The notes: a model not told the origin generated them from the letters alone. A stretch of DNA of 64,000 nt from an uncultured Phascolarctobacterium sp. (GCF_900753045.1 NZ_CAADXO010000017.1:10236-74235), one strand, 5' to 3'. Counted from the stretch's first letter, positions 16,454 to 26,610 are shown. Program-made: numbers and translations.

Positions 16454-17386
16454 TTAAAAATGACTGATTAAATCAGCAATATGTATTCTAAGCATCTGCC
16501 TGCTAAGCGATTTTCCCTGCATATTTTTTCCCGGCTGAGGCATATCTACATCAGCAAAGGCAGTATTTTTTAGATATTTGTAGTACTTATCATTAAAGCC
16601 CAGCTTTAAGACAAATTCCCAAGGTTTATAGCGTCCTGCGTAATGTAAAATAGCAATATTGTTTCTTGCTTTAATAGCTGAAGCTCTAAACCTATTATTA
16701 AAGAAAACCTTCGGCAATAAATCAAAAATAGGCGGAATTACATTCCAGGATAACGGCAATTCCTTCCAGTTATACATAAAGAGCTTGTTCAAAGCATCCT
16801 GATCATGGTGCGGGAAATTGCCTGTTACAGCAAGCTCAATTACTTTACCGGAATAATCATTGGCACGCCACTGCTGTAAATCCATTATAACAACTCCGGA
16901 ATTAAAGTACTTTTTATCTAAAGGCAAGCCAATAACCTCATGCTTCTGCTGCATCAATCGCTTGGAAGCCATAATGCCATAATCCGGCACAGCAGCTATA
17001 GCTTTTCCCTGCATATCAATGTTCCACAAAACAGCTATGTCCTGCAGAACCAGCAAATCTACATCCAGATAAATTACCTTTTGCACATCCACAGGCAAGA
17101 TATTGGCCATATCTAATCTGAAATATGCAGCCTTACTTATATGTCCGCTTGTATACAGCTTTTCAAAGCCCTTGTATGCCGACAAATCGCAAACGACCAG
17201 TTCTGCGTTCCTCCCCTCAATTGTCTGTTGTAAACCTGTAATTTTTTCAGCATTAATACCGTCACTCAACAAGAAGAAACGCATTTTGTTTGTTTCTTCA
17301 GTATTCTCTAAGATTGACTCAATAACTACAGCTACATGCTGCGCATAATTATTATCTGCTGCTAATGCAATATTTATCGTTTTCAT
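16454..17386 (-). CDS. Glycosyltransferase family 8 (LPS glucosyl/galactosyltransferase type)
   Basis: 310 residues. GT8 features: NIALAADNNYAQH at the N-terminus, the DxD motif in VIYLDVDLLV near 105, FNSGVVIMDL near 160, HHDQDALN near 192, and a HYAG motif near 270. Members transfer glucose or galactose from UDP-sugars onto LPS core (WaaI/WaaJ type). Monocistronic, divergent from the phosphoethanolamine transferase at 17547. Confidence 0.9.
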   Translation of the reverse strand: MKTINIALAADNNYAQHVAVVIESILENTEETNKMRFFLLSDGINAEKITGLQQTIEGRNAELVVCDLSAYKGFEKLYTSGHISKAAYFRLDMANILPVDVQKVIYLDVDLLVLQDIAVLWNIDMQGKAIAAVPDYGIMASKRLMQQKHEVIGLPLDKKYFNSGVVIMDLQQWRANDYSGKVIELAVTGNFPHHDQDALNKLFMYNWKELPLSWNVIPPIFDLLPKVFFNNRFRASAIKARNNIAILHYAGRYKPWEFVLKLGFNDKYYKYLKNTAFADVDMPQPGKNMQGKSLSRQMLRIHIADLISHF

Positions 17387-17546
17387 AACGAATCTCCTCG
17401 TGGTTTTTTATTTATTATACTATAAATAGCATTATTATGCTGACTTTTTCTCAATCACTAAGCCACAACTTATTTGCATTGCCGGCCAGACTATATTATA
17501 ATAATTTTTAGATGATTTTATAAACAGAAAGGAAGTAACCGAATAC

Positions 17547-19325
17547 ATGTCTATTTATATTATAGCAGGCATCTGTCTTTACATCGCTTCTTATGCGTTT
17601 TATGTTACATTTTCTCATGGCCTTGGCCACAAAGCAGAATACCTGCAGTTGCGCAGATTTATTCCCTGCGCCATTTTAGCTTTCTTACCTCTGTATCTAG
17701 CAAACGAGTCTTTACTCTCGCCCCAGTATCTGCTCAGTTTTTTGGTAGGTGTCTCCTGGATAACAGCCTATCCGCTGTTTTATTATCTTACCTACCACAA
17801 AATATCCTCGGATTTTGGCTTTCATCTGGACACCGTATTCGGCTTATACATTATCGGCTGGCTTATTTCCTTAAAGTTGCTTGTACAAGCCTTTAACATT
17901 TTCCCTGCAGTCACTTTGTCTATTATCTCTATAATGGAATACGTATTGCTGGCACTGCCATTATTTCAAGCCTCCTATTATCTCCTTTACGGAACCTGTG
18001 TAAGCACCGGTGCAGTAACTATGATTTTTGAAACCTATACAAATGAGGTTATCGAATATTTTAAATCTATGCCGTTAGTTGTACGCATCGCTACACCGAT
18101 ACTTAACATCGCTCTGTTGGCAGGTTTCCTGTATTTCAATCTGACCTCGGAAACATCAATCACCGCTCCGCTGTTGCCGAATTTGGCAATAATAATTGCC
18201 GTAACTCTATTTTTAACCTATTATTTATGGAACACTAAAAAAGGTGTTTTCATCCGTACCGGTCTTATTGAATTAGTCTTGGATGTTAAAGACTATCTTG
18301 AGCAAACCAAATCATATAAAACAAACCTTGCCAAACGCGTAGCTAATCTTGATGTAACACAAACTACACCGTTCTGCGAAAAACCGGCTACGTTCATTTT
18401 GGTAATAGGTGAATCAGAATCCCGTGACTATATGAGCGCCTTCTGTGATTATCCGCAGGATACCACGCCGTGGCTGAAATCAAAGCAAACCTCGGAAAAC
18501 TTCCTTCTCTATAAAAACGCATATGCCTGCAAAGACCAAACCGTTCCCGCATTAGAACGTGCTTTTACCGAAGTTAACCAATATAATGATAAAAAGTTTT
18601 ACGAATCCTGCTCCTTTGTCGATATAGCCCGTAAAGCCGGCTTCAAAATTTCCTGGTTCAGTAATCAAAGCCATATCGGTGCTGCCGATACTGCGGTAAC
18701 GCTGGTAGCAAATACTGCCGATACTGCGGAATGGACTAAGCTGCATCTCAATCAGGTACAATACGACGAAAGCCTGTTGGGTTATTTAAAACAGATTGAC
18801 GCTAATGAAAATAACTTTATTGTTTTTCACCTCAAAGGCAGTCATTTTAATTTCATCAACCGCTATCCACAGGATTTTGCTAAATTCAGTAAGCCTGATA
18901 CCTACGATTTGATTCCAAACTATATTGATTCAATTGCCTATACCGACTATGTTTTGCAGCAGATTCAGGAATACGCTGCTAAGCATTTAAATTTACAAGC
19001 TATGGTATACTTCTCAGATCATGCTACAATTCCGGACAAACGTCGTTCACCAAATTTCGGCGGCTTTGCCAATGTCCGTATCCCACTATTCACATATTTT
19101 GCAGACGAATATATTTCTAATCACCCTCATGTATATTCAGTGCTTAAAGCTAACCGCGATAAATATTGGACTAATGATTTGGCTTATGAACTGATTTGCG
19201 GTATTTTGGATATCAAATCAAATCATTATGACGAAGCAAACAGCTTAGCATCCACACAATATAAATATACTCAAGCAATGTTGAAAACCAATCTAGGTGA
19301 GCTTTGGATAAAAGATGATAAATAA
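17547..19325 (+). CDS. Phosphoethanolamine transferase-like sulfatase-fold enzyme (EptA type), copy 1
   Basis: 592 residues. The N-terminal ~240 residues hold several transmembrane helices; the C-terminal part is a periplasmic alkaline-phosphatase-fold domain. Metal and nucleophile motifs: VIGESESRDYM near 285, TTPWL, a candidate nucleophile Thr in ACKDQTVPAL, and YFSDHA near 488. The usual SDHGES is changed to SDHATI. The family transfers phosphoethanolamine from phosphatidylethanolamine to lipid A or core. A diverged paralogue lies at 21767-23524. AGAAAGGAAG precedes the ATG. Confidence 0.82.
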   Translation: MSIYIIAGICLYIASYAFYVTFSHGLGHKAEYLQLRRFIPCAILAFLPLYLANESLLSPQYLLSFLVGVSWITAYPLFYYLTYHKISSDFGFHLDTVFGLYIIGWLISLKLLVQAFNIFPAVTLSIISIMEYVLLALPLFQASYYLLYGTCVSTGAVTMIFETYTNEVIEYFKSMPLVVRIATPILNIALLAGFLYFNLTSETSITAPLLPNLAIIIAVTLFLTYYLWNTKKGVFIRTGLIELVLDVKDYLEQTKSYKTNLAKRVANLDVTQTTPFCEKPATFILVIGESESRDYMSAFCDYPQDTTPWLKSKQTSENFLLYKNAYACKDQTVPALERAFTEVNQYNDKKFYESCSFVDIARKAGFKISWFSNQSHIGAADTAVTLVANTADTAEWTKLHLNQVQYDESLLGYLKQIDANENNFIVFHLKGSHFNFINRYPQDFAKFSKPDTYDLIPNYIDSIAYTDYVLQQIQEYAAKHLNLQAMVYFSDHATIPDKRRSPNFGGFANVRIPLFTYFADEYISNHPHVYSVLKANRDKYWTNDLAYELICGILDIKSNHYDEANSLASTQYKYTQAMLKTNLGELWIKDDK

Positions 19326-19360
19326 AAAACATGGCATACAAACTGTATGCCATGTTTTTT
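19324..19360. terminator. Bidirectional terminator between convergent genes
   Basis: A-run, stem CATGGCATACA/TGTATGCCATG, T-run; it serves the phosphoethanolamine transferase gene on the plus strand and the acyltransferase gene on the minus strand. Confidence 0.9.
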
Positions 19361-19850
19361 ATTTATGAATTAATTCTTGTTTACACACAATTACAGAATT
19401 TGCCGGAACATCCTTATACACAATAACTCCGGTTCCAATCACGCTATGTCTGCCAATACGAACCCCTTTGAGTATCGTCACATTAGTTGCAATCCAACAA
19501 TCATCTTCGATAACTACTTCATCTGATTTAAATCCCTGTTTTGAAATTAATTGATTCGTTTCAGAATAGCAATGATTATGATCGTATATACTGACATTTT
19601 CTCCAAATATACAATTTGCACCTATCATAACTTTCTTTCTGACTGTAACGGAACAATTGTTGTTAAAAAAGCAATTTCTCCCTATTGTCAGTTGACCATT
19701 TTCTTCAATATAAATACGAAAATTATCCCTGAAATGGAATTTCTCTGCTTTAAACTGTTTTCCATAATGCAGATTCCAACCTATCATATGCCATCTGCGA
19801 CGCAATGTATTTTTTAATCTCATCATGTGTTTAATTATGAGTTTTATCAT
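19359..19850 (-). CDS. Hexapeptide-repeat acyltransferase (LbH family)
   Basis: 163 residues from ATG at 19850, picked because GGAG lies nine bases upstream; an ATG at 19865 is possible. Left-handed beta-helix repeats are visible (LTIGRNCFFNNN, VMIGANCIFGENV, VVIEDDCWIATNVTIL, VRIGRHSVIGTGVIV), with a catalytic-type histidine in YDHNH. Related to WcaF/maltose O-acetyltransferases. It starts 5 bp after the glycosyltransferase at 19855, so the pair probably modifies the same glycan. Confidence 0.87.
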   Translation of the reverse strand: MIKLIIKHMMRLKNTLRRRWHMIGWNLHYGKQFKAEKFHFRDNFRIYIEENGQLTIGRNCFFNNNCSVTVRKKVMIGANCIFGENVSIYDHNHCYSETNQLISKQGFKSDEVVIEDDCWIATNVTILKGVRIGRHSVIGTGVIVYKDVPANSVIVCKQELIHK

Positions 19851-19854
19851 AACA

Positions 19855-20622
19855 CTATACTCCATGTTTTGTATTAGTTCTGTAAAGATCAATAAGCTTC
19901 AGGTACTTGGTTAATGTATAGAAAAAATGCATAAAACACAATATAATTCCTAAAGCGCCATCACAAATACCCTTTTTCATTATTAACATCTGCCAAAAGC
20001 CAAAAAAAGCATGTAAAAAGGCAGTTAAATAAGTGCTTTTTTTCTTGTTTTTAAAAGCATCTTCAGCCCATATAGTAGTATATTGATTAAATTTCGCAAG
20101 CCATTGTTCCCAACTATTGTATGTATAATGTCTAACATAACCATTAAGTACCTTTAATTCATCATCACACACCGGCTTTTCATGCACTTTATTAAGCCAA
20201 TGCACATTCTTTGTTTTGAATAAGCGTGGCACAAAATCCGGCTTCAAGGATCCATAATTCAATTCTTGTCCGAAAGCTACAGATTTGCGTTTGAACGAAT
20301 ACTGGCATATTTTATCTTGCTCAACAACGCTCTTTACGGAAACCAACAGCTCATCATTCATTATCTCATCTGCATCCAGATAGAGTACCCACTCGGTCTT
20401 TACATGCTGCAGAGCAAAATTGCGTTGCGCCGAGAAATCGTTATCCCAGGCACGGTAAACAACTCTTGCGCCATTGTCCTCTGCTAATTGAACTGTTTTA
20501 TCAGTGCTGCCGGAATCAACAATCAGCACCTCTGCCGCAACTTTCTTAGCATTCTGCACAACAGCAGCTATATTTTTTTCTTCGTTTTTTGTTAAAACAA
20601 CTACAGTAAGATTATTATTCAT
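19855..20622 (-). CDS. Glycosyltransferase family 2, WaaE/KdtX-like
   Basis: 255 residues from ATG at 20622, with AAAGGTG upstream. LTVVVLTKNEEKNIA opens the protein; VDSGSTDKT (near 36) and the metal-binding YLDADE (near 84) follow, and a C-terminal hydrophobic segment begins after VHEKPV. This arrangement is that of LPS core beta-glucosyltransferases of the WaaE/KdtX group. Substrate not provable. Confidence 0.87.
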   Translation of the reverse strand: MNNNLTVVVLTKNEEKNIAAVVQNAKKVAAEVLIVDSGSTDKTVQLAEDNGARVVYRAWDNDFSAQRNFALQHVKTEWVLYLDADEIMNDELLVSVKSVVEQDKICQYSFKRKSVAFGQELNYGSLKPDFVPRLFKTKNVHWLNKVHEKPVCDDELKVLNGYVRHYTYNSWEQWLAKFNQYTTIWAEDAFKNKKKSTYLTAFLHAFFGFWQMLIMKKGICDGALGIILCFMHFFYTLTKYLKLIDLYRTNTKHGV

Positions 20623-20992
20623 CTGTACCCGGCACCTTTCAAGCGTATATCTTGTAAAACGCTCATTGTATTCTAAACAGACACATAAATTATTATCTTC
20701 AAAATAACCTGTGCTTAGCAATAATTATACCATATGTAAGCTTATACTGCATACAATTATGCGTAACCTCTTTCTTATGAATACTGAAATTGCATTCTTA
20801 GCGCAAAGTATAAATGTTATTACAGCCTATAATGCTTTATTCAGACAAAAACAATCATAGACTTAACATCCATCTAGCAATTCATGATAACCTTAATTCT
20901 ATCTTAATTAGCCTTATATCAATTGTAAAATTATGGTAAAATATCACTATCAGCATAAACTGACTGGCTAGTCAGAAAAGGAAGTGTTTATT
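20623..20992. promoter_or_regulatory. Divergent intergenic region with candidate response-regulator repeats
   Basis: No gene is visible. CTTAATT occurs at 20892-20898 and 20903-20909, with CTTATAT at 20913-20919: half-sites 10-11 bp apart, as for OmpR/PhoB-family regulators. They abut a weak promoter TTATAT (20914-20919), 17 bases, TAAAAT (20937-20942) reading into the membrane protein gene at 20993. Confidence 0.4.
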
Positions 20993-21667
20993 TTGTTCCG
21001 TGATGATTCTATTTTTAAGCTTGGCTGGAGTTATTTCATCTTAATGTTTATCTTAGAAGCGATGCTGCCCGAATGGGTTGGCGATGAAAACGGTATCATC
21101 GAAAACCTGCAGCTACTATGGCTGATTAGTGGCATGTTTTACTGCATTAAAGCTCACAGCTGCAAATACTCCGACTGGGGCGGAAGCTCCAAGGCTCTTT
21201 GGAAAGCAGGTACAATTTACTTTTTCTTACTCATCATGCGTGAAATAAGCTGGGGCCGCGTATTTTTTACTAATCCTGATGGCGGTATGATCCAATATAG
21301 CCAAATGGGATTGTATGGTAAGCTGGTCCATCCTATGGTAGGTATTTTAATCGTAAGTATACTGATACTGCTCTATAAAGCACACATCTGGCGGATGCTT
21401 AAAATAGTAAAGATACCTGTAAAATCTTTTTCCCTCCTGATCCTCTTTATTTTCTTTTCCTGGGTTGGTGAGCGTACAAACTTCACCGGCTTTCATGGTC
21501 AGGTAGCGGAAGAGCTGGCTGAATTCGGTGCCTATATGATGATGTACATTCTGCTGAAGGACGCTGACAGCATACTGCGCTTATTCGCTAATGAAGCAAA
21601 ATCTGTTACATACCACGAATTAAATTATTCGGCTGCTGAAAAGCGGATTCCGAAATTTCAAGATTGA
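20993..21667 (+). CDS. Integral membrane protein of unknown function
   Basis: 224 residues, starting with TTG at 20993 because AAAGGAAG lies eight bases upstream; the in-frame GTG at 20984 overlaps that site. Four or five hydrophobic helices, with conserved-looking charged/aromatic stretches between them (MREISWGRVFF, WVGERTNFTGFHGQVAEELAEFG). Family not recognised. It sits among LPS-modifying genes and may have response-regulator-type repeats in its promoter. Confidence 0.7.
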   Translation: MFRDDSIFKLGWSYFILMFILEAMLPEWVGDENGIIENLQLLWLISGMFYCIKAHSCKYSDWGGSSKALWKAGTIYFFLLIMREISWGRVFFTNPDGGMIQYSQMGLYGKLVHPMVGILIVSILILLYKAHIWRMLKIVKIPVKSFSLLILFIFFSWVGERTNFTGFHGQVAEELAEFGAYMMMYILLKDADSILRLFANEAKSVTYHELNYSAAEKRIPKFQD

Positions 21668-21710
21668 TAAAACGCTTACATTAAATACCTTAATTTAAAC
21701 ATTATCCAAA

Positions 21711-21759
21711 AGAGTCAGCTAGAGGAAAGTGCATCATTGCTCTTCCCTCTAGCTGACTT
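21711..21759. terminator. Hairpin between convergent genes
   Basis: Long stem AGTCAGCTAGAGG/CCTCTAGCTGACT between the membrane protein gene and the second phosphoethanolamine transferase gene; T-rich on both sides. Confidence 0.75.
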
Positions 21760-21766
21760 TAACTTT

Positions 21767-23524
21767 TTATATTTTTATTTTATCAAGAATCAACAACTTA
21801 CCAACGCCATAACCATATTCATCAGATAGAAAATTCTCTTTAACATCATAGTGAGGAGTTTTAATTCCCCATAAATCTATTAACGCATTATACATCATAT
21901 CATTGGTAAAATAAACATCCTCATTATTCTTAGTACGTTCCACTATATCTGGATGAGCTTTGATATACTCATCAGAAAAATAAAAATATACAGGTACAGT
22001 TCCCATATCATCATCATACTTACCAGGAATATGCTTATTATCGTTTAAAACAGATTCACCATGGTCAGAAAAATAAGCGATACTAGAAACATGCCAATTC
22101 TGTTGAGCATATTGAAAAATCTTTTTTGTAATATAGTCATTATAGTACATACTGTTATCATAAGCATTTAGCTTTTGTAAATCAACAACTTTTCCATTAT
22201 ACTTGCTGTTATCAAATATCCCATACTTTTCCTGTGGATATCTATTGTTATATTCCCAATGATTACCATACAAATGGATAAAAATTACTTTTTTACCTTT
22301 TCCTTTGACCATCGATAATGCTGGTAATATTTTTTCATCATAAGAGCTACTAGCAGAACTATCACTATTCAACCAAATTTTCTCATCAGCACTATTAGCA
22401 ATTAATGTTATAGGCGTATTATAAGAACCATATTGAGCTTGATTACTAATCCAATATGTTTTAAAGCCTGCAGCTTTAGCTATATCTATTAATGAATAAG
22501 ATTTATCTAAAGTTTTATGATTATATTGACTTTTTTCTGTCAAAGCCTGAGATAAGGCTAACATTGTCAACGTATTGCATGCATAGCCATTTTTCATAAT
22601 AACAAAATTCTCTTTTGTTCTCTGTACATCCAACCAAGGAGTAGTGTTTCTGCGATAACCATAAGCCGACATATGTTTTCTATTTTGTGATTCCCCTATA
22701 ATAACCAAAAAATTTTCTTCACTGGAATCATTGCTTATAGCTTCAATATATTTGGGTTTTCCTTTTTCATCAAATCTGTAAGTATTATAAAGCTGCACAC
22801 TTTTTAGGTACTCTTTGCTCTCATGAATAATTCTGAGAAAGTAAGCATCATTTAGTTTTTTATTGCAGAAAAAGCTTATTAATCCTAAAACTAAAACAAC
22901 ACTTACAACTACTTTCATGGAATCGAAGTTGTCTTTTACCCCCCCACTTAAAGTGTAATTTAAAAAAATAATTATCAACAATACAGCAAATATAATTGCG
23001 ATATATACATGTATCGGCGCTGTACTTTTGAAAAATTCGCCAATTTCATTAATATTAGTTTGATAAACAGCTATTAACGAATCTGCTGTAAAACTATCTT
23101 TTTCTATGAATGCATAACCTAAATTTAATAAATAGGGCAGTAATAATATAAACTGTACACTCGCAAATAACTTTGGTATATTTATATTAATATGTCTAAA
23201 CAAAAACATAATCACATAAAAAACACTAGTTATTCCTATAGATACAGTAAATTCATCCCAAAGAAATTCACCATTTACTTGACTATGCTTAATATACTTA
23301 TACACAAAAGCCACTGATGTACCCATAATAAAATACATAGCAAAAAAATTCACCATTATTTTTTTGCTTAATTCCACTTTAGATAAAATATAGCTTATTA
23401 AGCTTGCTATAATTAAATACCTACGACAAGCAACCCATTTAAACGACATATTATCCGCTAAAATCATTTGTATTATAATAGGTATAATAATACAAACGCC
23501 TAACCAAAATATATATTTTTTCAT
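21767..23524 (-). CDS. Phosphoethanolamine transferase-like sulfatase-fold enzyme, copy 2, with a G7 tract
   Basis: 585 residues; multiple membrane helices to about residue 220, then a periplasmic catalytic domain. Motifs: VIIGESQNRKHMSAYGY, TTPWL, nucleophile candidate Thr in ACNTLTMLAL, and YFSDHGES, which is the complete metal motif, unlike copy 1. Seven consecutive G on the coding strand (22939-22945) encode Gly-Gly at the membrane/periplasm border near residue 193. One slippage event would truncate the enzyme before its catalytic domain. Confidence 0.85.
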   Translation of the reverse strand: MKKYIFWLGVCIIIPIIIQMILADNMSFKWVACRRYLIIASLISYILSKVELSKKIMVNFFAMYFIMGTSVAFVYKYIKHSQVNGEFLWDEFTVSIGITSVFYVIMFLFRHININIPKLFASVQFILLLPYLLNLGYAFIEKDSFTADSLIAVYQTNINEIGEFFKSTAPIHVYIAIIFAVLLIIIFLNYTLSGGVKDNFDSMKVVVSVVLVLGLISFFCNKKLNDAYFLRIIHESKEYLKSVQLYNTYRFDEKGKPKYIEAISNDSSEENFLVIIGESQNRKHMSAYGYRRNTTPWLDVQRTKENFVIMKNGYACNTLTMLALSQALTEKSQYNHKTLDKSYSLIDIAKAAGFKTYWISNQAQYGSYNTPITLIANSADEKIWLNSDSSASSSYDEKILPALSMVKGKGKKVIFIHLYGNHWEYNNRYPQEKYGIFDNSKYNGKVVDLQKLNAYDNSMYYNDYITKKIFQYAQQNWHVSSIAYFSDHGESVLNDNKHIPGKYDDDMGTVPVYFYFSDEYIKAHPDIVERTKNNEDVYFTNDMMYNALIDLWGIKTPHYDVKENFLSDEYGYGVGKLLILDKIKI

Positions 23525-23623
23525 AATTAATATCCTCTTTATTACATTTTTACCAATTTATTACCATTTTCACATCCAAAAGACTTTTCTGTTTTTATAT
23601 GCAACCCCCAACGCCATCCACCT

Positions 23624-24901
23624 CTACACACAAAACGCAGCATAAAGCGGTACAGACTTAATATTATTCTCAAAGCCAAAATTACGCATCGAAAGCCGTA
23701 TACTCTGCTTAATATCATATCGCTTCACAAACGAATCCAAGCTTTTGGATTTTACATGAATATTCGCCTTACACTCTATAGGCACAACCTCTCCGTTTTG
23801 CACAATAACAAAGTCAACCTCCGCAGTTGCTGTGCTGGTCCAATAATTCAGCTTATACCCGTTCGCTTTTAACTGGATTGCCACATAGTTTTCTGTTAAA
23901 GCACCCATATATTGCCGAGCTGCCGCCAAGCTTTGCTTTGTAAGCTGCAGACGGCTATTAAAAAGACCGGTATCACTAAAGTACAACTTAAACGAACTTA
24001 AATCCTCATAAGCAGCTAAAGGCATTAACCCCTGCTCACACTTAGTACATTTTAAAACTATGCCTGACTGAATCAGCCAATCAATAGATGCTCCGTAAAG
24101 CGAAGATCGCGCACCAGTGCGAATAAGCTTGTACTGGAACTTATTATTTTCTCTGGCAAGCTGCACCGGTAAGGAATCATAGGCTTCTGCAATCTTCACG
24201 CTATCTCCCTTGCCTGCATATTTAGCCATATCCGCTACATAAGAATTATAAATAAGGCGCTTCAGCTCATCTGCATTGCCATCATTCAAGGCTGCAGCTA
24301 CAACAGCAGGCATACCACCGGTAAGCAAATAATCTTCATATAAGTTCAAAGCTTCCTTGTGCAAGGTCTCTGGTAAAGGCTTATTAGTAGCATAGCATTG
24401 GCGAATCAAATCTACCAGCATATCCTTATCCCTTGCCCAAAGATATTCTTCTAAATCCAACGGATACAAGTTTTCTAACTGCACCTTGCCCACAGGGAAC
24501 GAAAATTGCTGACGATTAATTGCTACGCCAAGCAAGCTGCATGCCGCAACTACACAATATTCCGGAGCCTGTTCTGCAAAATACTTTAGTGAAGTTAAGG
24601 CATGCTCGCAGCTTTGTATTTCATCAAAAATAATCAGCGTCTTCTGCGGAAAAATTTTAACACCGTACTGTTCTTCAATAACCTTAATAATATAGGCAGG
24701 TGTCAGCTTCACTTCCAAATATCCGGCTAATGCTTTATCCTCTTCAAAATTGACATAAACTGTATTTTCAAAACAGCTTCGACCAAATTCACGAAGAATA
24801 TATGTTTTACCCACCTGCCTCGCTCCATACAACAGCAATGGCAATCTATTTTTAGCATTCTGCCATTTTTTTAAGCGTTCCATAATTTTACGTCGCATCA
24901 C
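23624..24901 (-). CDS. AAA-type ATPase with C-terminal DUF4143/PD-(D/E)XK-like domain
   Basis: 425 residues. Walker A GARQVGKT near 26-33 and Walker B LIIFDEIQ near 89. The C-terminal third has AEVDFVIVQNGEVVPIECKA, a D-ExK nuclease-like pattern typical of DUF4143 ATPases. These multicopy archaeal and bacterial ATPases are common in accessory regions; function unknown. Monocistronic, in an AT-rich stretch. Confidence 0.85.
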   Translation of the reverse strand: MMRRKIMERLKKWQNAKNRLPLLLYGARQVGKTYILREFGRSCFENTVYVNFEEDKALAGYLEVKLTPAYIIKVIEEQYGVKIFPQKTLIIFDEIQSCEHALTSLKYFAEQAPEYCVVAACSLLGVAINRQQFSFPVGKVQLENLYPLDLEEYLWARDKDMLVDLIRQCYATNKPLPETLHKEALNLYEDYLLTGGMPAVVAAALNDGNADELKRLIYNSYVADMAKYAGKGDSVKIAEAYDSLPVQLARENNKFQYKLIRTGARSSLYGASIDWLIQSGIVLKCTKCEQGLMPLAAYEDLSSFKLYFSDTGLFNSRLQLTKQSLAAARQYMGALTENYVAIQLKANGYKLNYWTSTATAEVDFVIVQNGEVVPIECKANIHVKSKSLDSFVKRYDIKQSIRLSMRNFGFENNIKSVPLYAAFCV

Positions 24902-25080
24902 TTCACCCTCTTTCTATATTCTTCTATATTCTCCATTCTAGACTAGAAGCACCCATTCGTCAAGAAAAATGTAATTTATTGCACTTTTTCCTACGAAAAA
25001 ATGCAATTTTTGACATTTTTTCTAACGAATATTGTATGTGTACATTATTCTACTATATAGTTACATTTCAAACACAAAAT

Positions 25081-25104
25081 AAGGAGCAGCTTACGCCGCT
25101 CCTT
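25081..25104 (-). terminator. Terminator after the MATE transporter gene
   Basis: Stem AAGGAGCGGC/GCTGCTCCTT followed on the minus strand by ATTTTG. Confidence 0.75.
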
Positions 25105-25106
25105 AA

Positions 25107-26465
25107 TCATTCCTCATCTTCTTTTATCCTGCGCTGCAGCAAGATTAATCGCATCGACAAAACAACAGCACTGCAGATTACACCGATATCCAGGCTCTGC
25201 CAATAAGCAAAGGCACCATTATCGAACTTGTAATCAAGCAATAAGCCCACCGGCAGGCAGATTGCCCAATAGGCCAGCATACTGCACCAAAATGTAGCAT
25301 TAACATCCTTATAGCCACGCAAAATGCCCTGAATCGGCGCCGCGATTGCGTCGCCTCCCTGCCACAGCAAAGCGTAGATAATAAACACCTTTACCAGCTC
25401 AATAACGTGCGGATTCGTTGTATAAATGAGCGCGATATATTCACGCGCCACCAGCTCCAGCGCCATATAAATCATAGCGATAAAAAGACTCATTTCCAGG
25501 CCAAGTGCAGTGTAATCACGCGCTCCCTGATAGTTTTTCGCACCATATTCAACGCCCACCACAATCGTCAGCGCCAGCGAGAAGCTCATGGGAAACATAT
25601 AAATAAGCGAGGAGAAGTTGAGCGCCGCCTGATGCGCAGCAATAACCTCCGTGCCGAATTTGGCAATAAACAACGCCACAACACCAAAGATGCTCGTTTC
25701 CATAAAAATGGCCACGCCCATAGGCACGCCAATGCGCAGATATTCTGCTACCAAATGCTTAACAGGACGAACAAAGCCCAGCACATCGTACTGCTTGAAC
25801 GGTTGCAGCTTCATCACCACCACCGCGAACATCACCAAAAGCAGCCAAAAGGTGATGCCCGTTGCTACACCGGCGCCAATGCCGCCCAGGCGCGGCAAGC
25901 CCAGCTTGCCGAAAATCAGCACGTAGTTCAGGAAGGCGTTGACAGGCAGCGCCAAAAGATAAATCTTCATTGAAAGCTTCGTATAGCCAAGTGTATCAAC
26001 AAGACTGCGCAGCGGCGTGATGAGAAAGAACGGCAGCACACCTATGCCCAGGCCGGCCATATACCACAGTGCAATGTGATAAACCTCCGGTGCCAGGCCC
26101 ATGCCCTGCAAAAACGGCGGCAAAAAGATAACACCGCCGACAATTATCAGCACAGAAAAGGCTACGGCCAATAGCATGCCGTGACGTACTACCGTAGAGA
26201 TTTTTTCTTTTTCGCCTGCACCCAACAGGTTGGCAATCAAAGGCATCGCCGCCAGCAAGATGCCTGCAAAGCAGGTCTGCACCGGCATCCAGATGTTACC
26301 GCCGATGGCAGCACCGGCCAGCTCCGCATCACCAGCTTGCCCGGACATACTAGCATCAAAAAAGTTCATGCCCATAATCGCAATCTGCGTACCGATAATC
26401 GGCAGCATAACGCTTAGCAGACGCTTAACCTTATCCTTATAATCCTTGTGTAAAATTTTTAGCAT
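25107..26465 (-). CDS. MATE family efflux transporter
   Basis: 452 residues from ATG at 26465 with GGGAG upstream. About 12 hydrophobic segments in two MATE halves (PIIGTQIAIMGMNFFDASMSGQ at the start of the first, cytosolic loop DTLGYTKLSMK between helices). The family exports cationic drugs or metabolites in exchange for Na+ or H+ across the inner membrane. Preceded by the terminator of uup, so transcribed separately. Confidence 0.9.
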   Translation of the reverse strand: MLKILHKDYKDKVKRLLSVMLPIIGTQIAIMGMNFFDASMSGQAGDAELAGAAIGGNIWMPVQTCFAGILLAAMPLIANLLGAGEKEKISTVVRHGMLLAVAFSVLIIVGGVIFLPPFLQGMGLAPEVYHIALWYMAGLGIGVLPFFLITPLRSLVDTLGYTKLSMKIYLLALPVNAFLNYVLIFGKLGLPRLGGIGAGVATGITFWLLLVMFAVVVMKLQPFKQYDVLGFVRPVKHLVAEYLRIGVPMGVAIFMETSIFGVVALFIAKFGTEVIAAHQAALNFSSLIYMFPMSFSLALTIVVGVEYGAKNYQGARDYTALGLEMSLFIAMIYMALELVAREYIALIYTTNPHVIELVKVFIIYALLWQGGDAIAAPIQGILRGYKDVNATFWCSMLAYWAICLPVGLLLDYKFDNGAFAYWQSLDIGVICSAVVLSMRLILLQRRIKEDEE

Positions 26466-26498
26466 ATCTTTACTCCCATTTTCCCTAATATAACAAAA

Positions 26499-26528
26499 GC
26501 CACACGGCTGCAAACACAGTCGTGTGGC
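26499..26528 (-). terminator. Terminator after uup
   Basis: Stem GCCACACGACTG/CAGCCGTGTGGC followed by TTTTG on the minus strand. Confidence 0.8.
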
Positions 26529-26610
26529 GAAAAGATGACTCTTGAATCAGAAAAAATCCACAACAATTTTTCAGATTTTATTTTAACAATAAGCAGCCTG
26601 CTTGTCAAGC

